A stretch of DNA of 44,662 nucleotides from CADEED01 sp035286365 (GCA_035286365.1 DATHJZ010000155.1:1-44662); one strand, 5' to 3'; counted from the stretch's first letter, positions 32,604 to 41,718 are shown. Translations and numbers: made by a program. Notes: generated by a model not told the origin, from the letters alone.

Positions 32604-32630
32604 GAATGCGCGGTTTTTTGGCCGGGGCGC

Positions 32631-32636
32631 AGTATA
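32631..32636 (-). promoter_or_regulatory. Putative -10 of the glyQS operon
   Basis: Minus strand GGCTATACTG contains TATACT (32636-32631), close to TATAAT, about 28 nt upstream of the glyQ ATG. No good -35 was seen at 16-18 nt. Confidence 0.4.
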
Positions 32637-32682
32637 GCCGCGACTTTCAAAAGCTTGCGCTCGCCGCCCATCCCGCGCTCGA

Positions 32683-33375
32683 CTAGAGGTTCATCACCCG
32701 GATTTCGTAGACGTCGGTGATGGAATTGCCGTCCCAGACGTAACGCAGGTGCACGCCCTGGCGGACGTTCTGCACCAGCCGTGGCCGGAAGAGCGCGACG
32801 CATTCGCCGCCCAGCCGGCGCACGCTGTCGAAGGCGATGCCGTTCGAACCCGAGTCGCGGATCTCGCGGCCTAGCTTCTGCGAGGCCGCGTAACTCGCCG
32901 GGTCGTACACGTCCGGCATTTCCGGGCGGCGCGTGCGCAGATCGTGCAGTTCGCAGGCCACGTCGGCCAGATAGCAGCGCATCTCGAGCTCGATCGGCGG
33001 CTGGCTGGTGGCGCGCAAAAAGTTTTCACGGTGAAAGCGTGTTTCGGCGATCGCGGTGTCGATCGATTCAGCCGCGTAGTACGCGCCGAAGCGGCCATCG
33101 GTGAAGCGCGTGCCCTGCGGCGCGAGATGCGTGAACGGCGCCATGACGATCGAAGCATTGGGACCGCTGACCCGATCGGCGACCGGCACCAGCCGCAGCT
33201 CGCCGATTTCGTTGCGGATTCGCGGATTCGTCATGGATTCCAGCGCATAAAGGGCGTCCCAATCGGCCGGGTCGGCGACGCGTTCGAACAGGTGAATCGT
33301 CGGCAGACGGCTCGCGACGATGCGATGGCAAGGCGAGAACCGCACCACGTGTGCGGTGTGAGCAAGGGTCACCAT
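32683..33375 (-). CDS. RES-domain toxin (NAD+-degrading family)
   Basis: 230 residues from ATG 33375 (MVTLAHTAHVVRFSPCHRI), with GGAAG upstream. The frame continues to 33528, but that part overlaps the antitoxin gene and has no homologous features. RES motifs: FTDGRFGAYYAAESIDTAIAETRFHRE (Arg- and Glu-containing core) and GIAFDSVRRLGGECVALFRP (Ser-containing core), giving the R-E-S residues that name the family. RES toxins destroy cellular NAD+ by phosphorolysis or hydrolysis. It follows the Xre/MbcA/ParS-like gene by 29 nt, the normal antitoxin-toxin order. Confidence 0.92.
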   Translation of the reverse strand: MVTLAHTAHVVRFSPCHRIVASRLPTIHLFERVADPADWDALYALESMTNPRIRNEIGELRLVPVADRVSGPNASIVMAPFTHLAPQGTRFTDGRFGAYYAAESIDTAIAETRFHRENFLRATSQPPIELEMRCYLADVACELHDLRTRRPEMPDVYDPASYAASQKLGREIRDSGSNGIAFDSVRRLGGECVALFRPRLVQNVRQGVHLRYVWDGNSITDVYEIRVMNL

Positions 33376-33404
33376 CCGTGGCTTCCGCGCGGCGCCAGCC
33401 GCTC

Positions 33405-33818
33405 TTATCCACGCTCTGCGTCGAGGTACTGCCGCACGACGAACAGGTCGGCGACCTGGCCGGTCAACATGCGCTCGAGCGCGGAACGGCCGCCAAACAG
33501 AGGCGCATTGTTGGGCTTGCGGATCCACTCGTCGGCCGCGTGCGCGTCGGGCAGCAGGATCTGCAGGGATTTGTAGATGCCGAGCAGATAGGACAGGCGT
33601 TCGAGCGTGTCGCGCGGCAGCCGCGGTTCGCGTTCACGGCGCCATTTGAAGAAGGTGGAGCGCGAACCAATGCCTAACAACTTGAGCTGGTCGGCGACGG
33701 TCAGGCCCCATGCCTCCGCGATATTCACGAAGGCGCGCAGACCTGGACCGCCGAGCGAGGCGGAGCCGGATCGTCCCGGATCGGTACCGCGCGAGGAATT
33801 GGCGATCGTCAGACTCAT
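33405..33818 (-). CDS. Xre/MbcA/ParS-family antitoxin (DUF2384)
   Basis: 137 residues. The N-terminal half holds an Xre-like helix-turn-helix (FVNIAEAWGLTVADQLKLLGIGSRSTFFKWRRE). The C-terminal DUF2384 toxin-binding part is LPRDTLERLSYLLGIYKSLQILLPDAHAADEWIRKPNNAPLFGGRSALERMLTG, with the typical W-x-PN and FGG-x-SALE-x-ML motifs. It neutralises the RES toxin and autoregulates the pair. A palindrome 14 nt upstream of its ATG is a candidate operator. AT-rich upstream DNA contrasts with the flanking genes, in keeping with mobility of such modules. Confidence 0.92.
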   Translation of the reverse strand: MSLTIANSSRGTDPGRSGSASLGGPGLRAFVNIAEAWGLTVADQLKLLGIGSRSTFFKWRREREPRLPRDTLERLSYLLGIYKSLQILLPDAHAADEWIRKPNNAPLFGGRSALERMLTGQVADLFVVRQYLDAERG

Positions 33819-33831
33819 AACGTTCTCCGGT

Positions 33832-33847
33832 AGTACATAAATGAACT
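33832..33847. promoter_or_regulatory. Candidate autoregulatory operator of the RES-Xre module
   Basis: AGTACATAAATGAACT is symmetric at 12 of 16 positions (AGTnCATnnATGnACT). It lies 14-29 nt upstream of the antitoxin ATG, in an AT-rich stretch that also includes TATAG and ATACAT motifs, where the promoter must be. Confidence 0.4.
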
Positions 33848-33953
33848 ATACGCGGAAAAAATGCATATAGATACATTTCACCGCTTCATGCGAGTGCGCG
33901 GCTCGATGCTGGGGCACATTTCTGACCCTGGATGACGCAAAATCCGCGGCCTT

Positions 33954-33970
33954 CGCACCAAAAATGTGCG
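33954..33970 (+). promoter_or_regulatory. NtrC binding site upstream of glnA
   Basis: CGCACCAAAAATGTGCG is a GCAC-N7-GTGC palindrome, matching the NtrC consensus TGCACC-N5-GGTGCA in spacing. Its centre lies about 86 nt upstream of the predicted glnA transcription start. ntrB and ntrC lie downstream in the same direction. Confidence 0.75.
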
Positions 33971-34021
33971 ATCGATTGGCGCGAATCCACCTAAACCTTT
34001 GATTTAAAAGGGATCAATGGC

Positions 34022-34037
34022 TGGCACAGCGAATGCA
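34022..34037 (+). promoter_or_regulatory. Sigma-54 promoter of glnA
   Basis: TGGCACAGCGAATGCA has the invariant GG and GC exactly 10 nt apart (-24/-12), a good match to TGGCAC-N5-TTGCA with one T changed to A. The start would be near 34048, leaving a leader of about 31 nt with AGAGGA before the glnA ATG. Confidence 0.8.
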
Positions 34038-34078
34038 TTGAGACCGAGGCTCAAACCCCTTCCAGAGGATCTCTAACA

Positions 34079-35488
34079 ATGAAACCGGCAGATGTAATCA
34101 AGTTGATCAAGGACAAGGAGGTCAGGTACGCCGACCTTCGGTTCACCGACACCCGCGGCAAGGAACAACACGTAACGATCCCCGCGAGTCTCGTCGATGA
34201 AGATCTGTTCCGCGACGGCAAGATGTTCGACGGCTCGTCCATCTCGGGTTGGAAGGGCATCAACGAGTCGGACATGATCCTGGCGCTTGATTCAACCACC
34301 GCGGTCATCGATCCGTTCTTCGAGCAGACCACGGTCAACATTCGCTGCGACATCATCGAGCCGGCGACCATGCAGGGCTATGAGCGCGATCCGCGCTCGC
34401 TCGGCAAACGCGCCGAGGCCTACCTGAAATCCACCGGCATTGCTGACGGCGCGCTGTTCGGTCCGGAAAACGAATTCTTCATCTTCGACAGCGTTCGCTG
34501 GAACAGCAACATGAACGGCACGTCCTACGAGATCGACTCGGGGCAAGGTGCCTGGAACAGCAACACCGTCTATCCCGATGGCAACAAGGGACATCGCCCC
34601 GGCATCAAGGGTGGCTATTTCCCGGTTCCGCCCGTCGACGCGTTCCAGGACATCCGCTCCGCGATGTGCGATGCGCTCGAAGAAATGGGCCTGAAGGTCG
34701 AAGTGCATCACCACGAAGTGGCCACGGGCGGCCAGTGCGAGATTGGTGTCGGTCCCGGCGGACTCGTGAAAAAGGCCGACGAAGTTCAGATCCTCAAGTA
34801 CGCCATTCACAACGTGGCGCACAGCTACGGCAAGACCGCCACGTTCATGCCGAAGCCGCTCGTGGGCGACAACGGTTCGGGAATGCACGTGCACCAGTCG
34901 CTGCAAAAGGCCGGCACGGCGCTGTTCGCCGGCGACAAGTACGGCGGCCTCTCCGAACTGGCGCTCTACTACATCGGCGGCATCATCAAGCACGCCAAGG
35001 CCATCAATGCGTTCACCAACCCGGGCACGAACAGTTATAAACGCCTGGTCCCGGGATTCGAAGCGCCGGTAATGCTCGCGTACTCCGCGCGCAATCGTTC
35101 CGCGTCGATTCGTATTCCGTGGGTGTCGAACCCCAAGGCGCGCCGCATCGAAGTGCGCTTCCCGGATTCGGCTTCGAATCCCTACTTCGCGTTCGCGGCC
35201 ATGATGATGGCCGGTCTCGACGGCATTCAGAACAAGATCCATCCCGGCGAGCCGGCCGACAAGGATCTGTACGATCTCGAGCCCGAAGAGGCGAAGCACA
35301 TCCCGACGGTGTGCCATTCGCTCGACATGGCGCTCGAGCACCTCGACAAGGATCGCGAGTTCCTGACCCGGGGCGGCGTGTTCACCAACGACGTGATCGA
35401 TGCTTACATCGGCTTGAAGACACAGGAAGTCACGCGCTTCCGCATGTGTACTCATCCGGTCGAGCTCGACATGTATTACAGCTGCTGA
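34079..35488 (+). CDS. glnA: Glutamine synthetase type I (GSI-beta)
   Basis: 469 residues, the same length as the E. coli enzyme. Motifs: MFDGSSISGWKGINESDM, GPENEFFIFDSVRW (metal-binding Glu), EVHHHEVATGGQCEIGVG, GDNGSGMHVHQSL, INAFTNPGTNSYKRLVPGFEAPV, RNRSASIRIPW and FPDSASNPYFAFAAMMMAGLDG. The adenylylation tyrosine is present in KDLYDLEPEE, so activity is likely controlled by GlnE. It makes glutamine from glutamate, ammonia and ATP. Transcription is under an NtrC/sigma-54 promoter, and a terminator lies about 100 nt after the stop. Confidence 0.98.
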   Translation: MKPADVIKLIKDKEVRYADLRFTDTRGKEQHVTIPASLVDEDLFRDGKMFDGSSISGWKGINESDMILALDSTTAVIDPFFEQTTVNIRCDIIEPATMQGYERDPRSLGKRAEAYLKSTGIADGALFGPENEFFIFDSVRWNSNMNGTSYEIDSGQGAWNSNTVYPDGNKGHRPGIKGGYFPVPPVDAFQDIRSAMCDALEEMGLKVEVHHHEVATGGQCEIGVGPGGLVKKADEVQILKYAIHNVAHSYGKTATFMPKPLVGDNGSGMHVHQSLQKAGTALFAGDKYGGLSELALYYIGGIIKHAKAINAFTNPGTNSYKRLVPGFEAPVMLAYSARNRSASIRIPWVSNPKARRIEVRFPDSASNPYFAFAAMMMAGLDGIQNKIHPGEPADKDLYDLEPEEAKHIPTVCHSLDMALEHLDKDREFLTRGGVFTNDVIDAYIGLKTQEVTRFRMCTHPVELDMYYSC

Positions 35489-35586
35489 GGCGGCGTGACG
35501 CGGCAGGAAGCCTCGGAAGCGAAGGAAGCGGGCGCAGGCCCGGCGACCCCGCCCGTCAGCCTCCCGGCCGCGCATTGGTTCGAAAC

Positions 35587-35624
35587 ACGGGCGGTGGCGT
35601 CGCACGAATGCCACCGCCCGTTTC
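35587..35624 (+). terminator. Rho-independent-like terminator after glnA
   Basis: ACGGGCGGTGGC (35587-35598) and GCCACCGCCCGT (35610-35621) form a perfect 12-bp stem with an 11-nt loop, followed by a short TTCT tract. The T-tract is weak but the stem is very strong. Confidence 0.75.
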
Positions 35625-35637
35625 TGCGCGCTGCGTT

Positions 35638-35667
35638 TTGGCTGGATTCAGGAACAAGGGCTATGCT
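35638..35667 (+). promoter_or_regulatory. Putative sigma-70 promoter of the DUF4124 gene
   Basis: TTGGCT (35638-35643), an 18-nt spacer, then TATGCT (35662-35667). The start codon at 35676 is only 8 nt after the -10, so transcription would begin at or next to the ATG. A leaderless message is therefore implied if the promoter is real. Confidence 0.35.
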
Positions 35668-35675
35668 CCAGCTCC

Positions 35676-36209
35676 ATGAAGCGCGCGTTCCTTGTCATAT
35701 GCCTGAGCTCGCTGTGCGTCACGCTGGCGCTGGCCGAGACGTATGTGCGCGTGGAAAAGGACGGCTCGAAGACGTATTCCGACCGGCCCTTGCCGGGTGG
35801 ACAGCCGGTGGAACTGCAGCCGGCGCAAACGTACTCCGCGCCGCCGCCGGTCGATCCGAGCGCGAATTCGAATCTGCCGCGCGAGCAGCAGTTGCTGAAG
35901 GAAATGAACGATTTCCGCTATCAGGCCTGCACGCTCACGCCAAAGAGCGACGAGACTTTCACCAATCCGGAAAACGTGACGATCGGCGTGATCCTGCAAC
36001 CGAATCTGCGGCCGGGCGATCTGGTCGATCTGCGGATCGACGGCACCAGCGTTCCCGGCAATCCGGTGTCATTCGTCATGCCGCAGCCCTATCGCGGCGC
36101 GCACACGGTCACGTTGATCATCAAGGATCGATACGGCAAGACGATGTGCAGCGTGAACACGACTTTTCACGTCTTCCGCCCCTCGTTGAATTCGCCCGCG
36201 CGGCGTTAG
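35676..36209 (+). CDS. Secreted DUF4124-domain protein
   Basis: 177 residues. Signal peptide MKRAFLVICLSSLCVTLALA. The mature N-terminus ETYVRVEKDGSKTYSDRPLPGGQPVEL is a DUF4124 domain (the 'vYrw.d.dG.v.ySD.p' pattern). A proline-rich linker and LPREQQLLKEMNDFRYQ helix follow. The C-terminal half, VTIGVILQPNLRPGDLVDLRIDG to HTVTLIIKDRYGKTMCSVNTTFHVFRPS, looks like an Ig-like beta domain. DUF4124 proteins are common between glnA and ntrB in gammaproteobacteria, but their function is unknown. The periplasmic location is inferred from the signal peptide. Confidence 0.88.
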   Translation: MKRAFLVICLSSLCVTLALAETYVRVEKDGSKTYSDRPLPGGQPVELQPAQTYSAPPPVDPSANSNLPREQQLLKEMNDFRYQACTLTPKSDETFTNPENVTIGVILQPNLRPGDLVDLRIDGTSVPGNPVSFVMPQPYRGAHTVTLIIKDRYGKTMCSVNTTFHVFRPSLNSPARR

Positions 36210-36245
36210 CCAGTCTAACTACCGTGTGCACGGCCGGGGGCCTGC

Positions 36246-37333
36246 ATGGCGGTTGAACGTTTTCTCCCGTCCGCGATCGCCCACTTCGAGCCGGCCGACC
36301 TGATCGGTGCGCTGACCACCGGCATCGTGGTGCTCGATTCCGACCTGTGCGTGGTGTACGCCAACGTCGCCGCGCAGGACCTGCTGGCGGTGAGCGTGAA
36401 CCAGGCGCGCGGCAAGCCATTTCTCTCGCTGGTGCTCGAAGCCGACTCGCTCGCAGTGCTGATGCGGCGCGCGCTCGATACCGGCGAGACCTTGTCCGAA
36501 CGTGAGATGGCCGTGCAGGCGGGTCCGCTCGGACGCGAGCGGCGCGTCATCGACGTCACCATGACGCCGCTCGACAGCGAATTCGAGCGCAAATACCTGC
36601 TGCTGGAAATCTCCGACGCCACGCAGCGTCAACGCATCACGCGCGAGAACGAGCTCATCTCGCGCCTCGACAGCAGCCGCCAGATGGTCAGGCAGCTCGC
36701 GCACGAAATCAAAAATCCGCTCGGTGGCCTGCGCGGCGCTGCGCAACTGCTCGAACGCGAGTTGCACGAACACCTGCGCGAATACACCGGCGTCATCATC
36801 AGCGAGGCGGATCGCTTGACCGCGCTGGTCGATTCGATGATCGGCCCGGCACGCGCGCCGCAGAAGGCGCTCATCAACGTCCACGAACTGTGCGAGCACG
36901 TTTACCGGCTGTTGCGCAGCGAGGCGCGGGGCGGCGTGCTGGTGGAACGTGACTACGATCCGAGCCTGCCGAACGCCGAGGTCGACGCGAACCAGATCAT
37001 CCAGGCGCTGCTCAACATCGGCCGCAACGCGCTGCTCGCGATCGGCGAGCGCGGCCGCATCGTCATCCGCACGCGCGTGGCCGCCAACGTCAACATCGGC
37101 TCGATCCGCCACAAACTCGCGGCCAGCCTCTCGGTCGAGGACAACGGTCCAGGAGTGCCGCCCGAAATCGCCGATACGATTTTCTTCCCGCTGGTCACCG
37201 GGCGCGCCAATGGCACGGGTCTCGGCCTCGCGGTTTCGCAAGACCTCGTGACCCGTCACGGCGGCCTCATCGAATTCGAAAGCAAGCCAGGGCGTACGGT
37301 GTTCAACATCCTGCTGCCCCTACCGGAGAACGC

Positions 37334-37337
<4 letters not shown>
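36246..37337 (+). CDS. ntrB: Nitrogen regulation sensor kinase NtrB
   Basis: 363 residues. A PAS domain (about 20-125: LIGALTTGIVVLDSDLCVVYANVAAQDLL) precedes the HisKA box QLAHEIKNPLGGLRGAAQLLE with phospho-accepting H153. The HATPase domain shows N-box NIGRNALLAIGERG, G1 VEDNGPGVPPEIA and G2 GTGLGLAVSQDLVTRHGG. No membrane segment, so it is cytoplasmic like other NtrB proteins, responding to PII. It phosphorylates NtrC under nitrogen limitation. The ATG of ntrC overlaps its stop. Confidence 0.97.
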
Positions 37338-38788
<1,451 letters not shown>

Positions 38789-38793
38789 TCGGG

Positions 38794-38822
38794 TAGGGAC
38801 AGGTTGCCTCAACCTGTCCCTA
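38794..38822. repeat. REP-like perfect inverted repeat after ntrC
   Basis: TAGGGACAGGTTG (38794-38806), loop CCT, CAACCTGTCCCTA (38810-38822): a 13-bp perfect stem starting 6 nt after the ntrC stop. There is no T-tract. The GGGACAG end recalls the REPIN-like arms at 23241-23313. It may act as an mRNA 3'-end stabiliser or weak terminator. Confidence 0.65.
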
Positions 38823-39121
38823 CTCAAGCAGCGCCCGGAAGACAGGTTGCGGCGCAACCCTTCCTCTAACAACTCCTAGGCCTTCGCCCGCTTGCGATGA
38901 GCCTGCGCAGGGACAACACTCCGAGTGCGAGGGACATCACACTTTGGGCGCTCGCGATAGCGAGATTGTTAGCGCTATCTTTTCGACGTTTTTCGCGCTT
39001 TTTCCCGAGGTTTTCTCCCCAAGGGTTACATAACCGGAACATCGCGTGATTGCCGTCGCGAATCGCAAGCGCCTTTGTTTGCAGTGTCCCGAGCTTGTTC
39101 CATTCTTTGTCCCCAATAGGG
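38823..39121. other. Intergenic stretch between ntrC and the small membrane-protein gene
   Basis: About 300 bp with small inverted repeats: GGTTGC/GCAACC (38845-38859), CTCGC/GCGAG (38951-38964) and GATAGCG/CGCTATC (38956-38979). The segment 38960-39120 is more AT-rich than its neighbours. A minus-strand frame here (38866-39165) has no recognisable protein and was not accepted. A promoter for the small gene should lie here, but no convincing -35/-10 was seen. Confidence 0.45.
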
Positions 39122-39145
39122 ATCCGGACATCTCTCCGTCCGGAT
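39122..39145 (+). promoter_or_regulatory. 8-bp hairpin just upstream of the small gene's ribosome-binding site
   Basis: ATCCGGAC (39122-39129) and GTCCGGAT (39138-39145) form a perfect 8-bp stem with loop ATCTCTCC. The stem ends 5 nt before the AGAGGA ribosome-binding site. The TCTCT of the loop could pair with AGAGA of that site, forming a pseudoknot that would restrict translation. It might also be a DNA operator. Confidence 0.45.
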
Positions 39146-39159
39146 AAAAGAGAGGAAAC

Positions 39160-39318
39160 ATGCAAGAGATCGTCGTCACCAGCACCAAGTACCCCGAGAT
39201 CGTAGTCCAGGGTTCGCGCGTGGATTACACGTCGGACATCGTACTGATCGTCGTGGGAATTCTCGCCGCTGCCGCCATCATCTGGCGATACACGGCTTCA
39301 CGTCGGAGCAAAGATTGA
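39160..39318 (+). CDS. Small single-pass membrane protein with repeated TonB-box-like motif
   Basis: 52 residues; AGAGGA lies 4 nt before the ATG. The N-terminal 25 residues contain two similar segments, QEIVVTSTK (2-10) and PEIVVQGSR (12-20). A hydrophobic helix DIVLIVVGILAAAAIIW (about 26-42) follows, then a basic tail RYTASRRSKD. By the positive-inside rule the tail is cytoplasmic and the N-terminus periplasmic. The EIVVT/EIVVQGSR segments resemble the TonB-box/plug junction of the receptors in this window (EVIVTGSR, EVVVTGSR, EILVTGSR). I do not recognise a family. The ribosome-binding site, membrane helix and upstream hairpin support a real gene. Confidence 0.65.
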   Translation: MQEIVVTSTKYPEIVVQGSRVDYTSDIVLIVVGILAAAAIIWRYTASRRSKD

Positions 39319-39350
39319 TTCGTTCGAACTCGTTGCGCACGGCCTGATGT

Positions 39351-40316
39351 CTAAAGGTCCGTGCGCAGCGAGCCGACGAGGTCGGAAATGCCTCGCAGGT
39401 TGTTGAGCTTCAGATAGTCCGCCACGCCCGCGTTGACCTTGCGGCACAGAAGCGGATCGTAAAAAAGAGCGGTTCCCAGGCCCACCGTCGTGGCGCCCGC
39501 AATCATGAATTCCAGTGCATCCGTTGCCGTGGCGATTCCGCCCTGGCCGATGATGGGCACGTTGTGCTTCTTCGCCACCTCGTACACCTGGTGCACTTTG
39601 AGCAGCGCGATCGGCTTGATCGCCGGCCCTGACAAGCCACCCTGGATGTTGCCGATCACCGGCCGCCGCGATTTCACGTCGATGGCCATGCCCATGATGG
39701 TGTTGATCACCGCGAGCCCGTTCGAGCCTGCCTCGATGCAACGGCGCGCGTTCTCTTTGATGTCCGTCTGATTCGGCGAGAGCTTGGTGATGATGGGTTT
39801 GCTGGTCACCTTGCGGCAGGCTTCGACCACTTTCGCCGACATGTCGGGGTAGTTGCCGAACTGCACGCCACCTTCTTTCACGTTGGGGCAGGAGATGTTT
39901 ATCTCGATGGCGTCGATGGGCGAATCGTCGAAGCGGCGCGTGACCTCCGCGTATTCCTCGATCGTGCTGCCCGAGACATTGGCGAAAAAGCGCGTCTCGC
40001 TGAAATCGAGCGTCGGCAGGATCTTCTTCACCACGTGATCGGCGCCGGGGTTCTGAAGCCCGATGGCGTTCAACATTCCCGACGGCGTCTCGTAGACCCG
40101 GTGCGGCCGATTACCCAGCCTGGGCTTCCCGGTGGTGCCCTTGAGCACGATGGCCCCCACATCGCGATTCGAGAATCCCTCGATTCGCGTGTACTCCTCG
40201 CCAAAACCCACGCAGCCCGACAGCAGCACGATGGGCGAGGCGAGCGACAGGCCGCAGAAATCGACCTGCAGCGGATTGGCCAGCGTTTTGGCAGCGGCAT
40301 TCATGGCGGGCGTCAT
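39351..40316 (-). CDS. pyrD: Dihydroorotate dehydrogenase, class 1 (PyrD1B-like)
   Basis: 321 residues; start at ATG 40316 or, four codons later, ATG 40304. Motifs: SGCVGFGEEYTRI, VLKGTTGKPRLGNRPHRVYETPSGMLNAIGLQNPG (class 1B pattern), IEINISCPNVKEGG (Cys base in SCPN), NTIMGMAIDVKSRRPVIGNIQGGLSGPAIKPIAL and IIGQGGIATATDALEFMIAGATTVGLGTALF (FMN phosphate site). It oxidises dihydroorotate to orotate in pyrimidine synthesis. No pyrK (the FeS/FAD partner of class 1B) is nearby. Gammaproteobacteria typically use the membrane-associated class 2 enzyme, so this may be an alternative or additional DHOD. Confidence 0.88.
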   Translation of the reverse strand: MTPAMNAAAKTLANPLQVDFCGLSLASPIVLLSGCVGFGEEYTRIEGFSNRDVGAIVLKGTTGKPRLGNRPHRVYETPSGMLNAIGLQNPGADHVVKKILPTLDFSETRFFANVSGSTIEEYAEVTRRFDDSPIDAIEINISCPNVKEGGVQFGNYPDMSAKVVEACRKVTSKPIITKLSPNQTDIKENARRCIEAGSNGLAVINTIMGMAIDVKSRRPVIGNIQGGLSGPAIKPIALLKVHQVYEVAKKHNVPIIGQGGIATATDALEFMIAGATTVGLGTALFYDPLLCRKVNAGVADYLKLNNLRGISDLVGSLRTDL

Positions 40317-40333
40317 TGTACGATGCGCCCCCC

Positions 40334-41707
40334 ATGCAAAACCTCTCCCTCCTCCTCGCCGCCGCGCTGGTCGCCACGACCGCCGCCGCTCAATCCAATC
40401 CGCAGGCCGCCCCCGCAGCCGCGAGCGCCGCGCCGGGCAGTGCCGGGCCCAGTTTCTCAGCCTCGGACACCCTGCCGGAGTCGCTGGGATACGGCGATGC
40501 CTACGCGCTCTACGAGATTCGCGTTGGTGGCCAGGCGCTTTCCGAGGAGCAGCAGGTCAACCGCTGGCAAGCCGAGTTGAAAGCGGGGCGCGCGCGTGCC
40601 GGAGCGCTGGTCGGCAGCTATCTCTCATACCGCGCCCTGACGCCGGGCGACTGCGCGGTGGCGCGAGAGGCGTTGTTGAAAGCCGATGAGCTTGGCAGCG
40701 ACCAGGCGCCCTGGGCACTGGCCGCGCTGGCGGAGAACGCGAGCTGCGGTGATCCGGACCGGGCGCAGATCGAACGCTGGCTCAAGAAATCGGTGCTGCT
40801 CGACAACCTCGTGGCCGCGCAACGTCTCATCGAGATCTATTCACCGGGCGACGGCAGCGGCGACCCGTTGCAGCGGTATACCTACGCGCGAGTCGCCGGC
40901 GGCTACGTCGAAGCCGTGTCCGAAAACAAGGCCAGCACTCAGCCGCGCCCGGGCTACGACACGGCCGCGCTGCTCGACATGGAAAAAACTTTGTCGCCTG
41001 CCGATCGCGCGCGCGCCGAAGGCGAAGCCGCGAGGATCCTGGCGGAAATGCTTAAACGCCATGCGCGCTTCATGCGAGTGCAGCCGGTCGAGTTCGCGCG
41101 CGGCGGCGCGGGCGGCAAGGTGGCACACGAGTTCATCGCATCGACGGTCGACTATCGCCACGAATGTCAGTGGAACCTGCGTGGCAACTGCGTCGGCGCG
41201 CAGCGCCTGGCATTCGTCGAGTTCACCAGCAAGAGCGCGGATTTCCTGTCGTGCAAGATCATGCTGAAGCCGCGCGATTTTGCCGGCACGGGCACGGAAG
41301 ACCTCGAGCGCGACTTCCTGATCGGCCCGAAAGCGAAGCGCACGCTGGCGCTGGCCGACGTCGGCGAACAGCCCGACAAGAAGGCGCTCGCGATCGATTG
41401 CGTTCCCGTACCGAATCTCGCCGCCAATGCCAGCGCGGGCAAGTGCCGCGCCAAACTATCGGGCAGCATCGACGTGGAAAATTACTATCCATCGGCGGCG
41501 CGCAATGGCGGCATCGAGGGCAGCGCCGTGGTCCGGTACTTCGTGCCGCCAGGCGCGACGGCAGCGAGCGACGCGGAGATCGCCACTTCGAGCGGCGATA
41601 CTTCACTGGACGACGCGGCCCTCGCGACGGTCCGCAGCGGCAAGTTCACCAACGAGTGCGCGTACGGGCTCAGCACGATTCGCATCGCGTTCAAACTTTC
41701 GAACTGA
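40334..41707 (+). CDS. Secreted protein with C-terminal TonB domain
   Basis: 457 residues from ATG 40334. The in-frame ATG six codons earlier overlaps pyrD's start region and would put MYDAPP before the signal peptide. Signal peptide MQNLSLLLAAALVATTAAAQS, then an Ala/Pro-rich linker. The middle is helical (about 100-250) with weak Sel1-like character (NLVAAQRLIEIYSPGDGSGDPLQRYTYARVAG). The C-terminal ~75 residues match the TonB_C fold: DVENYYPSAARNGGIEGSAVVRYFV, then TSLDDAALATVRSGKFTNECAYG. No membrane anchor or ExbB-binding His helix is present, so it is not an ordinary TonB. It is probably periplasmic. Its start is 17 bp from the divergent pyrD start. Confidence 0.85.
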   Translation: MQNLSLLLAAALVATTAAAQSNPQAAPAAASAAPGSAGPSFSASDTLPESLGYGDAYALYEIRVGGQALSEEQQVNRWQAELKAGRARAGALVGSYLSYRALTPGDCAVAREALLKADELGSDQAPWALAALAENASCGDPDRAQIERWLKKSVLLDNLVAAQRLIEIYSPGDGSGDPLQRYTYARVAGGYVEAVSENKASTQPRPGYDTAALLDMEKTLSPADRARAEGEAARILAEMLKRHARFMRVQPVEFARGGAGGKVAHEFIASTVDYRHECQWNLRGNCVGAQRLAFVEFTSKSADFLSCKIMLKPRDFAGTGTEDLERDFLIGPKAKRTLALADVGEQPDKKALAIDCVPVPNLAANASAGKCRAKLSGSIDVENYYPSAARNGGIEGSAVVRYFVPPGATAASDAEIATSSGDTSLDDAALATVRSGKFTNECAYGLSTIRIAFKLSN

Positions 41708-41718
41708 CGCGTTGTCGC

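Noticed and set aside
34292..35614. 440-codon minus-strand frame over glnA
   Set aside because: Shadow of glutamine synthetase, Arg/Val-rich, no homology features.
38866..39165. 99-codon minus-strand frame between ntrC and the small gene
   Set aside because: No recognisable domain; low-information sequence across intergenic inverted repeats; no convincing start signal.
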